Shown piece by piece: positions 9,985 through 18,681 of a stretch of DNA of 64,000 nt. Within the stretch, counting starts at the first letter, position 1. Every line of letters begins with the position of its first letter. A model generated the notes under the pieces. The model saw nothing but the letters and a program-made list of their open reading frames with translations, had not been told where the DNA came from and searched no databases. The position numbers were made by a program, and so were the translations under genes. Source of the DNA: Rhodococcus sp. KBS0724 (GTDB lineage: Bacteria; Actinomycetota; Actinomycetes; Mycobacteriales; Mycobacteriaceae); the NCBI RefSeq assembly GCF_005938745.2, contig NZ_VCBX02000001.1, positions 1,569,501 through 1,633,500 of the forward strand. Direction: 5' to 3'.

Positions 9985-11742
9985 TCAACGTCGTGGTATC
10001 GACCACGCCTCCCAGAGTTGCGCGTACCGGCCGCCCAGGTTGACCAACTCGTCGTGGGAACCCTGTTCCACGACACGTCCGTCGTCCATGACCAGAATGC
10101 GATCGGCGTCGACGGCCTGTGAGAGCCGGTGGGCCACGGTGATCGAGGTGCGCCCACGGGTCAGCGCGAGAGCGGCGTCGTCGAGTACTCGGGCGCCGGC
10201 GCTGCCCGCTTCCGCCGTTGCCTCGTCCAGAATCAGCAGGGGTGGATCCAGGAGTTCGATCCGTGCCAGGGCGAGCTGTTGCGCCTGGGTCGCGGTGAGG
10301 CGGTGGCCGCCGCCGCCGACCACTGTCTCGATGCCCTCGGGCAGCGCTCCGACCCAGTCCGAGGCGCCGACGGTATCGAGGGCGGCGACGATGTCGGCGT
10401 CGGTTGCGGCAGGGGCGGCTAGGCGGAGATCGTCGGCCACCGTGCCCGCAAAAACGTGAACTTCCTGAGTAACCAACGCAACTGCGGTCCGAGCAGTGTT
10501 CCGCGAGAGTTGATTGCGGGGGACGGAGCCGATCCGCACGGTACCCTCGGTGGGTTCGTAGGTCCCGGCGAGAAGTTTTGCCACCGTGGACTTTCCGGCG
10601 CCGGTGGCTCCCACGAGAGCGGTGACGGTACCGGCCGGAATCGTGATGTCGATATCGCGCAACACGGGGGCGTCGCTCGGACGGTACGAGAAGGTCACGT
10701 CCTCCAACGAGGCTGAACTGTTGACGGGTTCGCGGGGATCGGCCGGAATCGGGGGCACCGGTGCGAGGGTGACGCCGACAAGGCGAGCCAGAGCGATTGT
10801 GCCCTCTTGCAACTCGTCGAAGACGCTGAGAACGGCTCCGACAGGGTCGAACAACCGGTGGAAGAACAGGGCTGCCGCGGTGGCGGCTCCGATGGTGACC
10901 TGCCCGTTCTTCACGAGCCAGAATCCCGTGATCAGAACTGCCGAGAGTCCGATGAATTCGGCGATGTTGAGACGACCGAAGAACCTGGTCCGTAGCCGTG
11001 TCGTCTTCAGGCTGAGCCGAACCGCTGTCAGTGAGCGCGATTCGATCTGCTCCAGGTGCGGCTTCGCCAGCCGTAGAGATCCGACGGTGTCGGAATTGCT
11101 CAGTGAGTCGAGGAGCTGTTGTGCGCGTGCACCTTCGGCTTCGCGTTCTTGTCGGTAGACGGGTGCTGATTGTGTGAGGTACCACCTCAGGGCACGCACC
11201 TGGATCGGTGCGGCGATCACAGCGGCAATCGCAAATCGCCAGTCCAGCGCGCCTAATCCGATCAGAGTCAAGACGATAGTGAGTGCAGCGGTGGCAAACA
11301 CCGGTAAGGCCTGCGACACGGCTTGCGTGACCAGGCGAACGTCACCGGTGATGCGGGAGACGAGGTCACCACGTCCGGCGCGCTCGACGTCGCTCTGAGG
11401 TAGATCGAGTACTCGGACGACCACTTCTTCACGTAGGTCTGCCACGACGCGTTCCCCGACCCCGGCCAGAAGGTATTCGCTGACACCGACCAGTAGGGAG
11501 GACAGGACGGCGACAGCAACCAAGGCCCCGGTCAACGTGCCGATACGGGAGACGATGTCGGTGCCACCAGAAGTGACGGTGTCTACCATCTCGCCCAGAA
11601 TCAGTGGGGTGAGCAGGCCGATTGCCGTGGCTGCGGTCAAGGTGAGCGCCGCACCGCTCGCTCCGAGTCGGTGCGGCCGCAGCAGCCGAAGTGCCTCGGT
11701 GCGAGCCTGTTTGGGGGTTGCGGTGGGGAGCAGGTCGTTCAC
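9985..11742 (-). CDS. ABC exporter-fold transporter subunit with intact Walker motifs and degenerate signature
   Basis: A six-helix transmembrane domain (about residues 25-310) is fused to an ATPase domain. Walker A GATGAGKST and Walker B LLILDEATAE are intact, but the signature that should read LSGGQ is LTATQ. Its partner gene, overlapping by four bases, has the reverse pattern, so the pair should make one working and one dead ATP site. The ATG at 11742 overlaps the partner stop. The neighbourhood is devoted to iron-siderophore transport, where exporter-fold pairs such as YbtPQ and IrtAB act as importers, so import or siderophore export are both possible. Confidence 0.85.
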   Translation of the reverse strand: MNDLLPTATPKQARTEALRLLRPHRLGASGAALTLTAATAIGLLTPLILGEMVDTVTSGGTDIVSRIGTLTGALVAVAVLSSLLVGVSEYLLAGVGERVVADLREEVVVRVLDLPQSDVERAGRGDLVSRITGDVRLVTQAVSQALPVFATAALTIVLTLIGLGALDWRFAIAAVIAAPIQVRALRWYLTQSAPVYRQEREAEGARAQQLLDSLSNSDTVGSLRLAKPHLEQIESRSLTAVRLSLKTTRLRTRFFGRLNIAEFIGLSAVLITGFWLVKNGQVTIGAATAAALFFHRLFDPVGAVLSVFDELQEGTIALARLVGVTLAPVPPIPADPREPVNSSASLEDVTFSYRPSDAPVLRDIDITIPAGTVTALVGATGAGKSTVAKLLAGTYEPTEGTVRIGSVPRNQLSRNTARTAVALVTQEVHVFAGTVADDLRLAAPAATDADIVAALDTVGASDWVGALPEGIETVVGGGGHRLTATQAQQLALARIELLDPPLLILDEATAEAGSAGARVLDDAALALTRGRTSITVAHRLSQAVDADRILVMDDGRVVEQGSHDELVNLGGRYAQLWEAWSIPRR

Positions 11743-13427
11743 AGTTCGATTACCCGATCGCAGATATCGAGCAGCGCGGGGCTGCTGGTGAGAAGAATTG
11801 TCGCGTGAGCACTGCGAACCTCGGATATCCCGCGGGCAATGCGCGCTTCCGTGACGGAGTCGACGGCGGTGGTCGGATCGTGCAGTACCAGTATCGGTAC
11901 GTCGCTTGCCAAGGCCCGCGCGAGCGCAACTCGTTGACGTTGACCGCCGGACAGCGAGTTGCCCTGCTCGGTGACGCCGGTGGCAAGTCCGTTCGGGAGA
12001 GCCTCGATCACCTGATCCGCGGCGGCTGCCGAGATGGCGGCGTCGGTTCGGTGCCCGACCGGAGTCAGAGCGCCGATGTTGTCGCCGACGGTGCCGATGA
12101 AGAGTGCGGCATCGTGCGGGGCGGCGAGGACATGCGTTCGGAGTTCGTCGATGTCCAGATCGTGGATGGGATTGTCACCCAGACGGATTGATCCAGAAGG
12201 AGGATCTATCCGGCGCGCCAGCACATCCATGAAAGCATCGGCCCAGGCCGTGTTGTCGTAGGTGATGCCGACGATCTCGCCGCGCTTGACATCCAGGTCG
12301 ACCGGCGCCGCTCCGGCCAGAACAACGTCACGCAGTGTCAGGGATTCCGAATGGCTCAGTGCTACAGGATCGCTCGCGGGGGAGACGGCGCGGCGTGTCC
12401 CGATGAGCGCCGCAATACGATTCGCGGACGCGCGGGCTCGGGCCAGTCCGGCACCGAAATAGATGATGTCGATGAGCGGTCCGCGGAGGAACTGCGCCAA
12501 TCCCACCACCGCAATGAATTCACCGACCGAAATACTGCCGGATGCTGCCATTCTGCCGCCGACGTAGGCGATGACGGCAAGGTAGGCGCCCGCGATGGCG
12601 ACGTTGGCCGCCGAGTACATCGCTTGGTAGCGCTGAGCGCGCAGGGTTGCATCGAGCGATGTCCGGCTGGCACCCCGATAGCGCTGCGCCGCAGCATCTC
12701 CGGCGCCGATGCCGGACAGAATACGTAAGCCGGACAGCAAGTCGGCGGCGAGTGCCCCGGCGCGTGCGCCCTGCCACTGATCCGTTTCGGCCCGGCGTTC
12801 GAGGGGACGGCTCACGACCTGCATCAGTACGAGTACCGGGGGAGTGCTGAGGATGACCAGAAGCCCGAGCGGCACCGAGATGACCAGTAGTGAGATTGCG
12901 GCGGTCAGCACTCCGCAGGCAGCGCCGAGTTTGGTGCTGAGAGTGTGGGTGAATCCCGCGACCGAACCGGCGTCGGAGGTCGCGATCGAGTAGACCTCAC
13001 CGGGCATCCGACGCGGATTCATGCCGTGCGGATCGAGGCCGCGTCTGGCGATGTCCATCCGAAGCCGATGGGCGCCGTACTCGGTGACCGAGTCGGCGAT
13101 CCGGGCTGCAATTCTCCAGCTGAGCAGCAGGCCGGTGAACAGGATGCCGAGAACAAGAATCCACTTGCCGAGAGCTGCGGCGTCGCTGGTCGCCACGGCA
13201 CGGTCGATGACCGCACCGATCACGACCGGGACCAGAGCTTCGGCTACCTGGTGTCCGGTGAAGCCCACCGACGCGGCAGCCAGCTTTGCCCCGCGCCCCT
13301 CGGCTGCGATGGCGCGCGTGATCACCTGACGTGGCGTGATCGCCGGAGGCAGCGGCGGACCGTCGGTATCGTTACTCGGATGAAGCGGCGTTGATGACAC
13401 TGGGTCCACGCTAGGGATCGAATGCAC
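11739..13427 (-). CDS. ABC exporter-fold transporter subunit with intact signature and lost Walker A/B
   Basis: This 562-residue half-transporter has a six-helix domain (about residues 45-320) and a C-terminal ATPase domain. Where Walker A should be it reads GITYDNTAWADAF, lacking the Gly-Lys-Ser/Thr core, and Walker B reads ILVLHDPTTAVD, with His and Asp in place of Asp-Glu. The signature LSGGQRQRVALARAL is perfect. It therefore cannot bind ATP normally but can complete the site of its partner, encoded 4 bases overlapping downstream. It diverges from the siderophore-reductase operon across an iron box, implying iron repression. Confidence 0.85.
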   Translation of the reverse strand: MHSIPSVDPVSSTPLHPSNDTDGPPLPPAITPRQVITRAIAAEGRGAKLAAASVGFTGHQVAEALVPVVIGAVIDRAVATSDAAALGKWILVLGILFTGLLLSWRIAARIADSVTEYGAHRLRMDIARRGLDPHGMNPRRMPGEVYSIATSDAGSVAGFTHTLSTKLGAACGVLTAAISLLVISVPLGLLVILSTPPVLVLMQVVSRPLERRAETDQWQGARAGALAADLLSGLRILSGIGAGDAAAQRYRGASRTSLDATLRAQRYQAMYSAANVAIAGAYLAVIAYVGGRMAASGSISVGEFIAVVGLAQFLRGPLIDIIYFGAGLARARASANRIAALIGTRRAVSPASDPVALSHSESLTLRDVVLAGAAPVDLDVKRGEIVGITYDNTAWADAFMDVLARRIDPPSGSIRLGDNPIHDLDIDELRTHVLAAPHDAALFIGTVGDNIGALTPVGHRTDAAISAAAADQVIEALPNGLATGVTEQGNSLSGGQRQRVALARALASDVPILVLHDPTTAVDSVTEARIARGISEVRSAHATILLTSSPALLDICDRVIEL

Positions 13428-13559
13428 CTGTTATGAAGTCACGCTGATGCCAAAACTTGTCGTGAACAGGCCATATACGACACGGTGGCCGAATTGCGAT
13501 ACTAGTTGACCCCGTTGTGGCGGAGAATTCGTCGACGCGGCGGCGGCTCTGCAATAAAT

Positions 13560-13578
13560 TAAGGTCTGCCTTACCTTT
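13560..13578. promoter_or_regulatory. IdeR/DtxR-type iron box in divergent region
   Basis: TAAGGTCTGCCTTACCTTT matches the IdeR consensus at 13 of 19 positions and contains TAAGG-N4-CCTTA. It lies between the leftward exporter-fold pair and the rightward siderophore-uptake operon and could control both. Confidence 0.65.
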
Positions 13579-13626
13579 GTGCTTGATTGTTGTGCGTTTC
13601 GTGTTTCACCGATGTTGGAGATTGTC

Positions 13627-14514
13627 GTGAGTCTTGTGTTCGGCGAGGTGCTCTTCAAGGAGTACGTAACCCCGGGAATGGTTCGGATCGTGTTCGGCGG
13701 GGAGGGTTTGACCACGTTTCGAACAACCGGTATCGGTGACGAGTATCTTCGCCTCCATTTCCCGGTCCCGGCAACCGGTAAATTTGTTCTGCCGGAGGAA
13801 GATCCGGACGCACCACGTGGTTGGCGTTACCCGGAAGGCCAGGAGGCTTCGCCGTGCCAGCCCTACACGGTCCGACGGTTCGATTCCGAAACCAGCCGCA
13901 TGACGGTCGATTTCGTGGTTCACGACGGCGGAATAGCCAGTGATTGGGCACAGGGCGCCGCGATCGGTGACGCGTTGGCGATCGGCGAGTCCCGTGGTCT
14001 GTACGAGCCCCCGGCCGATGCGTGCTGGCAGGTGTTCGTCGCCGACGCAACCGGACTCCCGGCCCTGGGCCGCCTGATCGAACAGTTGCCTGCCGGTGTG
14101 TCGGCCAAGGCGATAGTCGAGGTGGTGGACGAGTCGCACCGCCAGCACATCGAATCGGCCGCGGACGTCGAGTTCATCTGGTTGGTGGGCAGTGGCAACG
14201 GCATTGCGCCGTCGAAGCTTCCGGATGCAGTGCGTGCACTGAAACTGCCCACCGAACCTGGATACGTCTGGGTAGCAGGGGAAAGCACGATGCTGCGCGA
14301 TATCCGCAAGTATCTCCGGCACGAACTGAAGTTGCCGGCGCAGCAGTACAAGGTTATCGGCTACTGGACGTACAAAGCCGAAGTGTGGAATGCGAAGTAC
14401 GAAGCGCTCGACGAAACCATTCGCGCGCAGTTGGATGCGGCGTGGCAATCCGATCGAGACGAAGAGGAAATTCGTGACGAAGTCGACAAGACCCTCGAGA
14501 GTGCGGGCTTGTGA
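13627..14514 (+). CDS. Siderophore-interacting FAD protein (ViuB/SIP ferric reductase family)
   Basis: SIP proteins reduce Fe(III)-siderophores in the cytosol with FAD and NAD(P)H so that iron is released after import. The sequence starts with the FAD-binding barrel (GEVLFKEYVTPGMVRIVFGGEGL), has the YTVRRF flavin motif at about residue 85, and ends with the SIP C-terminal domain (VWVAGESTMLRDIRKYLRHEL, then YKVIGYWTYKAE). I chose the GTG at 13627 because GGAG lies six bases upstream; an ATG at 13612 is possible. It is the first gene of an operon with permeases, ATPase and binding protein, overlapping the next gene by four bases (GTGA). An iron box lies upstream. Confidence 0.9.
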   Translation: MSLVFGEVLFKEYVTPGMVRIVFGGEGLTTFRTTGIGDEYLRLHFPVPATGKFVLPEEDPDAPRGWRYPEGQEASPCQPYTVRRFDSETSRMTVDFVVHDGGIASDWAQGAAIGDALAIGESRGLYEPPADACWQVFVADATGLPALGRLIEQLPAGVSAKAIVEVVDESHRQHIESAADVEFIWLVGSGNGIAPSKLPDAVRALKLPTEPGYVWVAGESTMLRDIRKYLRHELKLPAQQYKVIGYWTYKAEVWNAKYEALDETIRAQLDAAWQSDRDEEEIRDEVDKTLESAGL

Positions 14515-15599
14515 CCACGGCAGTCAACGAGAGTGAGACGACTGCGGAACTGATCGACGAGTCCCTGGCGGAGAAGCAGAAACAACCCGCCGGACTCGTC
14601 GAAACGAATTCTCGTCGAACCCTCGGGCTTGTTATCTGCCTGGCAGTTCTCGGATGTGTTGTGCTGGTGAGTATCGCGGTCGGATCGAAGACCATTCCGT
14701 TCGGCACCGTCGTCGACGCGTTGGTCAACTACGACGATTCCAACGATCACGTGATCATTCGTGATCTGCGACTGCCCCGCACACTGCTTGGCCTGCTCGT
14801 CGGCATGGCGTTGGGTGTGGCCGGCGCATTGATCCAGGCAATGACCCGAAACCCATTGGCGGACCCGGGAATTCTCGGTGTCAATGCCGGTGCGGGATTC
14901 GCGATGGTGGTTGCCGTCGCGGTGTTCGGGTTGACCAGTATCTGGTCGTACATCTGGTTTGCGTTCATCGGTGCGGTGATCGCAACCGTCATCGTGTACG
15001 CGTTGGGATCGATCGGACGAGGCGGCGCCACACCGATCCGGCTCACACTCGCCGGCGTGGCAATCGGATCGGTGTTGGGCGGCATCTCGTCCGGAATCAC
15101 CTTGCTCAACCCGACGGCATTCGACCAGATGCGTCAGTGGAACGCCGGTTCTCTCAGCGGTCGCTCCCTGGACATCGTGCTGGCTGTGACACCGTTCATC
15201 GTGATCGGGCTCGTCCTGGCACTGGCTCTGGCGCGACAACTCAACGCTGTCGCCCTCGGTGACGATCTGGCGCGTTCACTCGGCGCCAACATCACCCGCA
15301 CGCGCGTCATCGGGGTTGTTGCCGTGACCCTGTTGTGCGGTGCGGCTACTGCTGCTGCCGGTCCGATCGGGTTTGTGGGGCTGATGGTTCCACACGTTGC
15401 CCGCTGGTTCGTCGGACCGGATCAGCGCTGGATTCTTCCGTACACGATGGTGTGCGCGCCGATTCTGCTCCTCGCCTCCGATGTGGTCGGGCGAATCGTG
15501 CTGCGCCCCGGTGAACTTCAAGTGGGTATCGTCACGGCCTTCATCGGTGCTCCGGTACTGATCCTGCTGGTGCGTCGAAGCAAGGTGAGCGGCCTGTGA
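14511..15599 (+). CDS. Iron-siderophore ABC transporter permease, FecCD family (first)
   Basis: This 362-residue protein has about nine to ten membrane helices and the FecCD landmarks: RDLRLPRTLLGLLVGMALGVAGALIQAMTRNPLADPGILGVNAGA and AAAGPIGFVGLMVPHVAR, the latter being the EAA-like loop touching the ATPase. A cytoplasmic N-terminal tail of about 40 charged residues (many Glu and Lys) precedes the first helix. It overlaps the upstream reductase gene (GTGA) and the downstream permease gene (GTGA), so all are translated in a coupled chain. With its partner it should form the importer channel for a ferric siderophore. Confidence 0.9.
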   Translation: MTTAVNESETTAELIDESLAEKQKQPAGLVETNSRRTLGLVICLAVLGCVVLVSIAVGSKTIPFGTVVDALVNYDDSNDHVIIRDLRLPRTLLGLLVGMALGVAGALIQAMTRNPLADPGILGVNAGAGFAMVVAVAVFGLTSIWSYIWFAFIGAVIATVIVYALGSIGRGGATPIRLTLAGVAIGSVLGGISSGITLLNPTAFDQMRQWNAGSLSGRSLDIVLAVTPFIVIGLVLALALARQLNAVALGDDLARSLGANITRTRVIGVVAVTLLCGAATAAAGPIGFVGLMVPHVARWFVGPDQRWILPYTMVCAPILLLASDVVGRIVLRPGELQVGIVTAFIGAPVLILLVRRSKVSGL

Positions 15600-16645
15600 G
15601 TATCGACTTCGGGCGCCCAACCACGGTGGTGCGCTCACCCAAGGAGGGCTGGTCGGCGCGGATCGACGTCCGCACGGTCACCGTGTGCGTTGTACTTGTT
15701 GTCATCGGATTGGGTGTCGGTGTCATCGCCCTGGGTAGTGGCGACTACCAGGTGCCGATTGCTGATGTCTTGGGGGCCTTGTTCGGTGAGGCGCCGGCGC
15801 GAATCCACATGGTTGTCGTGGAATGGCGTCTGCCGCGGGTGTTGTTGGCGTTGATGCTCGGTGCCGCATTGGGTATGAGTGGTGCGATATTCCAATCGCT
15901 CACCCGAAATCCGCTGGGCAGCCCCGACATCATCGGCTTCAATTCCGGTGCATACACCGGCGCGCTTGTAGTCATTCTGCTGGTAGGTGGAACGTATTAC
16001 GAGATCGCGGTGGGCGCGCTGGTCGGCGGAATCGCCACTGCAGCAGTCGTATACCTGCTCGCGTACAAACGCGGTGTGCAGGGTTTCCGTCTGATCATCG
16101 TGGGCATCGCGATCAGCGCGATGCTGGGATCGGTCAACACCTGGCTGATCCTCAAGGCCAAACTCGACGACGCGATGGCGGCCGCAGTGTGGGGAGCCGG
16201 TTCGTTGAACGGTCTGGGATGGACCCAGGTGTGGCCGGTTGTTGCAGTCCTGGTTGTGCTGGTTCCGCTGATCCTGTTGTTGGGCAGGCGGATGCAAATG
16301 CTCGAGATGGGCGACGACGCGGCCAAGGCGCTCGGGGTTCGAGCTGAACCCACGAGGTTGTCGTTGGTGGTTCTCGGTGTTGCGCTGACGGCGATGGTGA
16401 CGGCGGCGGCCGGTCCCATCGGGTTCGTCTCGCTCGCCGCACCACAATTGGTACGGCGACTGACCGGTAGTGCGGGTGTGACGCTTTTGCCTTCTGCCGC
16501 AATGGGTGGGGCTCTGTTGATGATCAGTGACTGGGTCGCGCAGCGAGCATTTGCCCCGACGCAGTTGCCTGTCGGAGTAGTGACGGTATCCATCGGCGGC
16601 GTCTATTTCGTCTGGCTCCTCGCACGTGAGGCCCGCAAGCAGTGA
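15596..16645 (+). CDS. Iron-siderophore ABC transporter permease, FecCD family (second)
   Basis: The second permease (349 residues) repeats the family pattern: VEWRLPRVLLALMLGAALGMSGAIFQSLTRNPLGSPDIIGFNSGA near residue 75 and AAAGPIGFVSLAAPQLVRRL in the C-terminal third. About nine hydrophobic helices are visible. Together with the preceding permease it forms the heterodimeric membrane channel of a FepBDGC-like importer. The start is a GTG overlapping the previous stop by four bases, and the stop in turn overlaps the start of the ATPase gene. Confidence 0.9.
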   Translation: MSIDFGRPTTVVRSPKEGWSARIDVRTVTVCVVLVVIGLGVGVIALGSGDYQVPIADVLGALFGEAPARIHMVVVEWRLPRVLLALMLGAALGMSGAIFQSLTRNPLGSPDIIGFNSGAYTGALVVILLVGGTYYEIAVGALVGGIATAAVVYLLAYKRGVQGFRLIIVGIAISAMLGSVNTWLILKAKLDDAMAAAVWGAGSLNGLGWTQVWPVVAVLVVLVPLILLLGRRMQMLEMGDDAAKALGVRAEPTRLSLVVLGVALTAMVTAAAGPIGFVSLAAPQLVRRLTGSAGVTLLPSAAMGGALLMISDWVAQRAFAPTQLPVGVVTVSIGGVYFVWLLAREARKQ

Positions 16646-17502
16646 CCGAAAGAACGAGGAAGAGCGTGAACGAAACCAGCGGGCAGAAGACAAATCGGTT
16701 GCGCGCCGAGGACGTCACGATCGGGTACGACAAGCGCATCATCTCGCAGAACCTCAACGTCGACATCCCCGACGGCGGCTTCACCGTCATCGTCGGGCCG
16801 AATGCCTGCGGCAAATCGACGCTCCTGCGGGCGTTGTCTCGCTTGCTCAAGCCGAGCACCGGCACAGTTCTGCTGGACGGTAAGGCGATCACGTCGTATC
16901 CGGCCAAGGAAGTTGCTCGCAGACTCGGGTTACTGCCGCAGACGTCGATCGCGCCCGACGGCATCAAGGTCGCCGATCTTGTTGCGCGAGGCCGGTATCC
17001 GCATCAGAAACTGATTCGCCAGTGGTCGCGTGAGGATGAGGCCGCAGTCGTCACTGCGATGGAAGCCACGAAGGTCACGGACTTGTCCGCCCGTCTCGTC
17101 GACGAATTGTCAGGTGGGCAGCGTCAACGAGTGTGGGTTGCCATGGTGCTCGCGCAGCAGACGCCGCTGGTGCTGCTCGACGAGCCGACTACCTTCCTCG
17201 ATATAGCGCATCAGATCGAACTGCTGGAACTGTGCCGCGATCTCAACGAGAACGACGGGCACACCTTGGTGGCGGTGCTGCACGATCTGAATCACGCGTG
17301 CCGCTACGGAACTCACATCATCGCCATGAAGGACGGCGCGGTTGTGGCAGAAGGCCCACCGGCCGAGATCATCACGGAAGAACTGGTGCAGGAGGTGTTC
17401 GGCATGGCATGCCGCATCATCGACGACCCGGTTTCCCATACGCCGCTGGTCATCCCGCTGGGACGGGAGCGGCAACGACGCATCGAAGGAGCACAGGTAT
17501 GA
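16642..17502 (+). CDS. Iron-siderophore ABC transporter ATP-binding protein (FepC family)
   Basis: The ATPase (286 residues) energises the two upstream permeases. Walker A reads GPNACGKST (about residue 51), the signature LSGGQRQRVWVAMVLAQ and Walker B LVLLDEPTTFLDIAHQIELL, followed by the switch histidine in LHDLNHAC; the phrase PTTFLDIAHQ is typical of FepC/FhuC proteins. Its N-terminal 20 residues are a charged extension. It starts with GTG within the stop of the preceding gene and its own stop overlaps the ATG of the binding-protein gene (ATGA), so the importer is encoded as a single coupled unit. Confidence 0.92.
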   Translation: MTERTRKSVNETSGQKTNRLRAEDVTIGYDKRIISQNLNVDIPDGGFTVIVGPNACGKSTLLRALSRLLKPSTGTVLLDGKAITSYPAKEVARRLGLLPQTSIAPDGIKVADLVARGRYPHQKLIRQWSREDEAAVVTAMEATKVTDLSARLVDELSGGQRQRVWVAMVLAQQTPLVLLDEPTTFLDIAHQIELLELCRDLNENDGHTLVAVLHDLNHACRYGTHIIAMKDGAVVAEGPPAEIITEELVQEVFGMACRIIDDPVSHTPLVIPLGRERQRRIEGAQV

Positions 17503-18527
17503 CACTCGTCCTGGATACGCAGGTCACCGATTTCGAGTGGGCGCACATTGTCGATCGTATTTCGCGACGTCAATTCTTCGGTGGCGCAGCGGGTATGGCA
17601 GCGGTATTGGCACTGAGCGCCTGCGGAACCTCCGATGCGGAATCCGATTCGGCCGGCGACACCGTGGCGTACACATGGGCGGAGTTCAGCGGCGACGTTC
17701 CGCGCAACCCCAAGCGTGTGGTGGTTCTCGACGGACGGGTGGACCTCGAGTTCGCGATGATGATGGACTACCCGATCGTGGGTTCGGGCAATTTCTGGTT
17801 CCCCGAGGAAAAGGCGGGGTTTCAGTTTCCCGGACGGGCTATCGAGGATGCGAGCTTCGTCAACGTTGCCGGTGATTTCTCGACCAACTTCGAGGCTGTT
17901 CTCGGCCTCGATCCCGATCTGATCGTGATGACGTTGATCGGATACACCAGTGATTGGTACGGCAACGAGCGGTTGGCGTCCATCGCACCGCTGTTGGTAG
18001 TGGGAGATGATATCGAGCAGAGTGCGGGGCACCCGGTTGACTGGCGGGGCGCGTTACTGGCGCAGGCACGTCAACTCGATCGTGTTGCCGTCGCCGAGGC
18101 ATCCATCGCCGACTACGAGCGCAAGCTCGCCGAGTTGCGTCCGTTGCTGCAGGACAAGCTCGGTGGGAAGAAGCTGGTCTTCGGTGTCCAGACGCCGACG
18201 GGTTTTGTTGTGCACCAGCGTAATCTGAGGATCAGCGTGGCGTTGGACGCCGGGCTCGATGTTCTGTTCCGTGACGACGACAATGCCGAGAACTCATTTG
18301 AGGTGTCGTTCGAGCACCTCGACGTTCTGGCGCCGGCCGACATGATCATCGCGCAGGCCAGAAATCAGGAAGCGCTGGACGTCATCAAGACGCAGCCGAC
18401 CTGGCAGCGGCTGCCGGTTGTGCAGGCGGGCAACGTGATCACGACGGACGCGCGGTACAACCAGGGATTTGCACTCACATCGGCGATCTTCCTCGACGTT
18501 CTGGCGGATGCTGCCAGGCGCTTCTGA
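17499..18527 (+). CDS. Iron-siderophore substrate-binding lipoprotein with Tat-type signal
   Basis: This 342-residue FepB/BtuF-like protein should capture ferric siderophore outside the membrane for the permeases encoded upstream. About 25 residues precede a twin-arginine signal (SRRQFFGGAAGMAAVLALSAC) ending in the lipobox LSAC, so it is probably exported folded and lipid-anchored. The mature part has the type III binding-protein pattern: NPKRVVVLDG at the start, the long linker helix region RLASIAPLLVVGDD, and DMIIAQARNQ near the end. Start ATG at 17499 overlaps the ATPase stop. No biosynthetic genes for a siderophore are in the window, so the ligand is unknown. Confidence 0.9.
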   Translation: MTLVLDTQVTDFEWAHIVDRISRRQFFGGAAGMAAVLALSACGTSDAESDSAGDTVAYTWAEFSGDVPRNPKRVVVLDGRVDLEFAMMMDYPIVGSGNFWFPEEKAGFQFPGRAIEDASFVNVAGDFSTNFEAVLGLDPDLIVMTLIGYTSDWYGNERLASIAPLLVVGDDIEQSAGHPVDWRGALLAQARQLDRVAVAEASIADYERKLAELRPLLQDKLGGKKLVFGVQTPTGFVVHQRNLRISVALDAGLDVLFRDDDNAENSFEVSFEHLDVLAPADMIIAQARNQEALDVIKTQPTWQRLPVVQAGNVITTDARYNQGFALTSAIFLDVLADAARRF

Positions 18528-18547
18528 CCCCGGCTCGACTCGCGGCA

Positions 18548-18588
18548 CGTGGCCGCTCGCCCCCGAATGCGGGTGGTGGGCGGCCACG
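18548..18588 (+). terminator. GC-rich hairpin after the FecBCD operon
   Basis: CGTGGCCGC (18548-18556) pairs exactly with GCGGCCACG (18580-18588), and CCCC/GGGTGG stretches extend the stem inside. It starts 20 bases after the binding-protein stop. No U-tail follows, so termination is likely but not certain. Confidence 0.55.
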
Positions 18589-18633
18589 ACTGTTCGCACG
18601 TGTGGAAACCCCACCACCATCCAACTAGTTATT

Positions 18634-18652
18634 GTAGGCTGCCCTAATAGAG
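18634..18652. promoter_or_regulatory. Possible IdeR-type iron box (weaker match)
   Basis: GTAGG-CTGC-CCTAA fits the same TNAGG-N4-CCTNA core as the two stronger boxes at 8568 and 13560, with a mismatch at the first base. It lies 30 bases before the start of the second binding-protein gene, where a repressor would act. Confidence 0.45.
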
Positions 18653-18681
18653 ACAGGCTGTAACTAAGGTGGGAGATGCAG

